From assembly GCA_902779455.1 (NCBI GenBank), contig CACZBS010000005.1, positions 1-64,000 of the forward strand: 64,000 bases of DNA, given 5' to 3'. Made by a program: the position numbers and the translations under genes. Each line of letters starts with the position of its first letter. Positions within the stretch are counted from its first letter, which is position 1. Shown piece after piece: positions 62,549 to 64,000 of the stretch. The notes under the pieces are model-generated. The model searched no databases. It was not told the origin of the DNA and saw only the letters and a list, made by a program, of their open reading frames with translations. The stretch is from an uncultured Prevotellaceae bacterium. GTDB taxonomy: Bacteria > Bacteroidota > Bacteroidia > Bacteroidales > Bacteroidaceae.

Positions 62549-63877
62549 ATGGGAAAGAAGATCCTTTACGTCGCCGCCCTGCTGCTCCTTAGCGCGTGCG
62601 GAGGGCGCCAGCCGGGGCTCGACACGTATCACGAGGCGCTGGCGATGGCCGAGCAGGGCGATGCACCGGCAGCGCTGAAGCAGCTGCAGAGGGCGGGCGA
62701 ACAGGCACGGACCGACAGCCTGCGGGCCCTCGTCTACAGCCAGATGGGCACGCTCTACTTCAGCCAGCGGCTGCTCGACCGCTCGCTCGAGAGCTATCGC
62801 CAGGCCTACGCCGTCGACCTGCGGGCCCGCGACACGCTGGGGCTGATCTACGACCTGCGCGACATCGGCAACGTCATGCGGGCCACGGCCGACCGCCAGG
62901 ACAGCTGCATCGGCTACTTCGTCGAGGCGCGGCGGCTGGCCGTCGCCACGGGCAACATCGCCATGCAGCGCGACGTGGAGAGTCAGATGGCCGGCTATTA
63001 TCTCTACAACAATCGGCTCGACGAGGCCCGCCAGCTGCTGTGGCCCGCCATGCAGCACCTCGACGCGGCCAACCAGAGCGGCCTGCTCTTCATGGCGGCC
63101 GACTACTACCACCGCGTCGGACAGCGCGACTCGGCAGCCCTCTACTATCGCCAGCTGCTCACCCGCGGCAGCCTCTTCACCCGCCAGGCGGCCCACCGCA
63201 TGCTGGCCGAATACTGCATGGCCGACGGGCGGACCGAGGAGGCCATGGACCACCTGCGGCAGTATGAACAGCTGACCGATTCCGTGCACAAGCAGAACGA
63301 CGCCGAGGGCATGCGGCGCACGGCCGCACTCTACGACTACAGCCTGCGCGAGGCACAGGCCAGCCGGCTGGAGAGCCGACTGGTCGTGGCCGTGGCGTCG
63401 GTGCTGGTGCTCGCCCTGCTCCTCGTGGCGCTGCTGCTCTACTTCAGCCGGCGCCGCATGCACTACCGCCTGAAGATCGAGCGGCTCGAGCAGCTGCTGG
63501 CCAACAACAAGCAGCGCCCCAAGCCCTCGGAGCCCGAAGCGCTGCTCAGTGAGTCGGCGATATGCCAGCGCATCGGCCGTTTTTTAAGTGATGCCCATCC
63601 GCAGGTGATGGGCGACGACGACTTTCATGAACTCGAGGACGCGGTGAACGGCCACTTCCCCGACTTCCTTGGCCGGCTGCAGGAGTTCTGCCGGCTGACG
63701 CCGCAGGAGCGACGCGTCTGCCTGCTCCTCAAGGCAGGCGTCGCTCCCGCGGCCATCGCCCAGCTGACGGCCCACACGAAGCAGTCGGTCAGCAACACCC
63801 GGTCGCGACTCTATCGCAAGGCCTTCGGGCGGGCCGGCACGCCGGCCGAGTGGGACGAGTTCGTCCAGTCGCTCTGA
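62549..63877 (+). CDS. TPR lipoprotein-like membrane regulator with C-terminal HTH
   Basis: A 442-residue protein of a Bacteroidota type: an N-terminal signal ending in a lipobox-like LLLLSACGG, TPR helices (about 22-265: ALKQLQRAGEQARTDSLRALVYSQMGTLYFSQ), one transmembrane helix (about 283-303: VAVASVLVLALLLVALLLYF), a coiled linker and a C-terminal domain (LTPQERRVCLLLKAGVAPAAIAQLTAHTKQSVSNTRSRLYRKAFG) resembling a LuxR-type helix-turn-helix. This suggests a membrane-bound regulator joining periplasmic sensing to DNA binding. Targets unknown. It follows the serpin gene by 16 bp, probably in the same operon. Confidence 0.85.
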   Translation: MGKKILYVAALLLLSACGGRQPGLDTYHEALAMAEQGDAPAALKQLQRAGEQARTDSLRALVYSQMGTLYFSQRLLDRSLESYRQAYAVDLRARDTLGLIYDLRDIGNVMRATADRQDSCIGYFVEARRLAVATGNIAMQRDVESQMAGYYLYNNRLDEARQLLWPAMQHLDAANQSGLLFMAADYYHRVGQRDSAALYYRQLLTRGSLFTRQAAHRMLAEYCMADGRTEEAMDHLRQYEQLTDSVHKQNDAEGMRRTAALYDYSLREAQASRLESRLVVAVASVLVLALLLVALLLYFSRRRMHYRLKIERLEQLLANNKQRPKPSEPEALLSESAICQRIGRFLSDAHPQVMGDDDFHELEDAVNGHFPDFLGRLQEFCRLTPQERRVCLLLKAGVAPAAIAQLTAHTKQSVSNTRSRLYRKAFGRAGTPAEWDEFVQSL

Positions 63878-63946
63878 CGCGGCTGCCCGCAGAATGTCCT
63901 GATCCGTTGTCTGATGACGGGTCGGGGCGGACGTCAGAAATGAGAA

Positions 63947-64000
63947 AACGGTGCTTTTCAAAAGTAATATAGGGGTATATTACCTTCGAAAAGCACCGTT
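63947..64000. repeat. Hairpin at the window end, related to the 22-bp repeat family
   Basis: AACGGTGCTTTTC (63947-63959) pairs with GAAAAGCACCGTT (63988-64000), and inside GTAATATA pairs with TATATTAC. The arm resembles the AAGCACCGTTTCTC unit near 24300. The window ends here, so the element may extend. Confidence 0.75.

Overview
The window is chromosomal DNA from a member of the Bacteroidales, most likely a GC-rich Prevotellaceae. Three things point there. Nearly every promoter carries the Bacteroidota -7 box TAnnTTTG, usually extended to TAnnTTTGCA. There is a SusC/SusD polysaccharide utilisation locus. Secreted proteins carry BspA-type leucine-rich repeats, dockerin-like tails and GLYI.DGRK-type C-termini. 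No phage, plasmid, transposase or CRISPR genes are visible. No species can be named from the sequence alone.

Layout: 1-1500 is an AT-richer stretch with the end of a two-component system (histidine kinase cut by the window edge, OmpR-type regulator) and tRNA-Asn. 1650-8480 holds an S41 protease and the rimP-nusA-infB operon. 8560-11600 has two secreted proteins sharing a near-identical C-terminal cassette. 11.7-23.0 kb is a dispersed Suf iron-sulfur locus: sufB, then an oppositely oriented acyl-CoA ligase and XRE-cupin regulator, then sufC-sufD, a Zn/Cd-type P-type ATPase, a lipoprotein and sufS. 23.1-29.3 kb is housekeeping (rnhB, WYL regulator, DUF4923-type lipoprotein, gpmI, ung, DUF3109-type protein). 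29.5-40.5 kb encodes three large secreted proteins, one with about 80 cysteines in its first 490 residues. 40.7-54.5 kb is a polysaccharide locus (GH35, GH30, SusD, SusC, SusE-position lipoprotein, GH2) that may target a galactan or arabinogalactan. 54.8-56.9 kb is ptb-buk. 57.2-60.2 kb is a likely lipid-linked pentose glycosylation cassette (GT-C, DPPR-synthase-like UbiA, HAD phosphatase). 60.4-63.9 kb has a secreted protein, a serpin and a TPR/HTH membrane regulator.

The most unusual content is not a gene but several families of short periodic repeats. Family A consists of purine-rich heptanucleotide arrays (GTGAAAA, GATGAAA, ATTGAAG, GATAATA), often capped by a GC-rich GCTGCCGC-like tail. 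Six start 0-4 nt after a stop codon, or supply the stop codon, in gene-sense orientation. One is an 8-copy 46-bp tandem array and one lies in frame inside a coding gene. Family B is a GC-rich palindromic element (CCCCTCCCTTCAAGGGGAGG core), found as inverted pairs at three intergenic sites; a related segment lies in frame inside the P-type ATPase gene. Family C comprises several 21-22-bp tandem repeats. One of them stands at exactly the same distance from the promoters of two secreted-protein genes and looks like an operator array. sufS also carries an in-frame 30-bp repeat. These elements resemble cyanobacterial STRRs and Rickettsia palindromic elements in behaviour. That comparison is inference, and genome-wide counts would be needed to test it.
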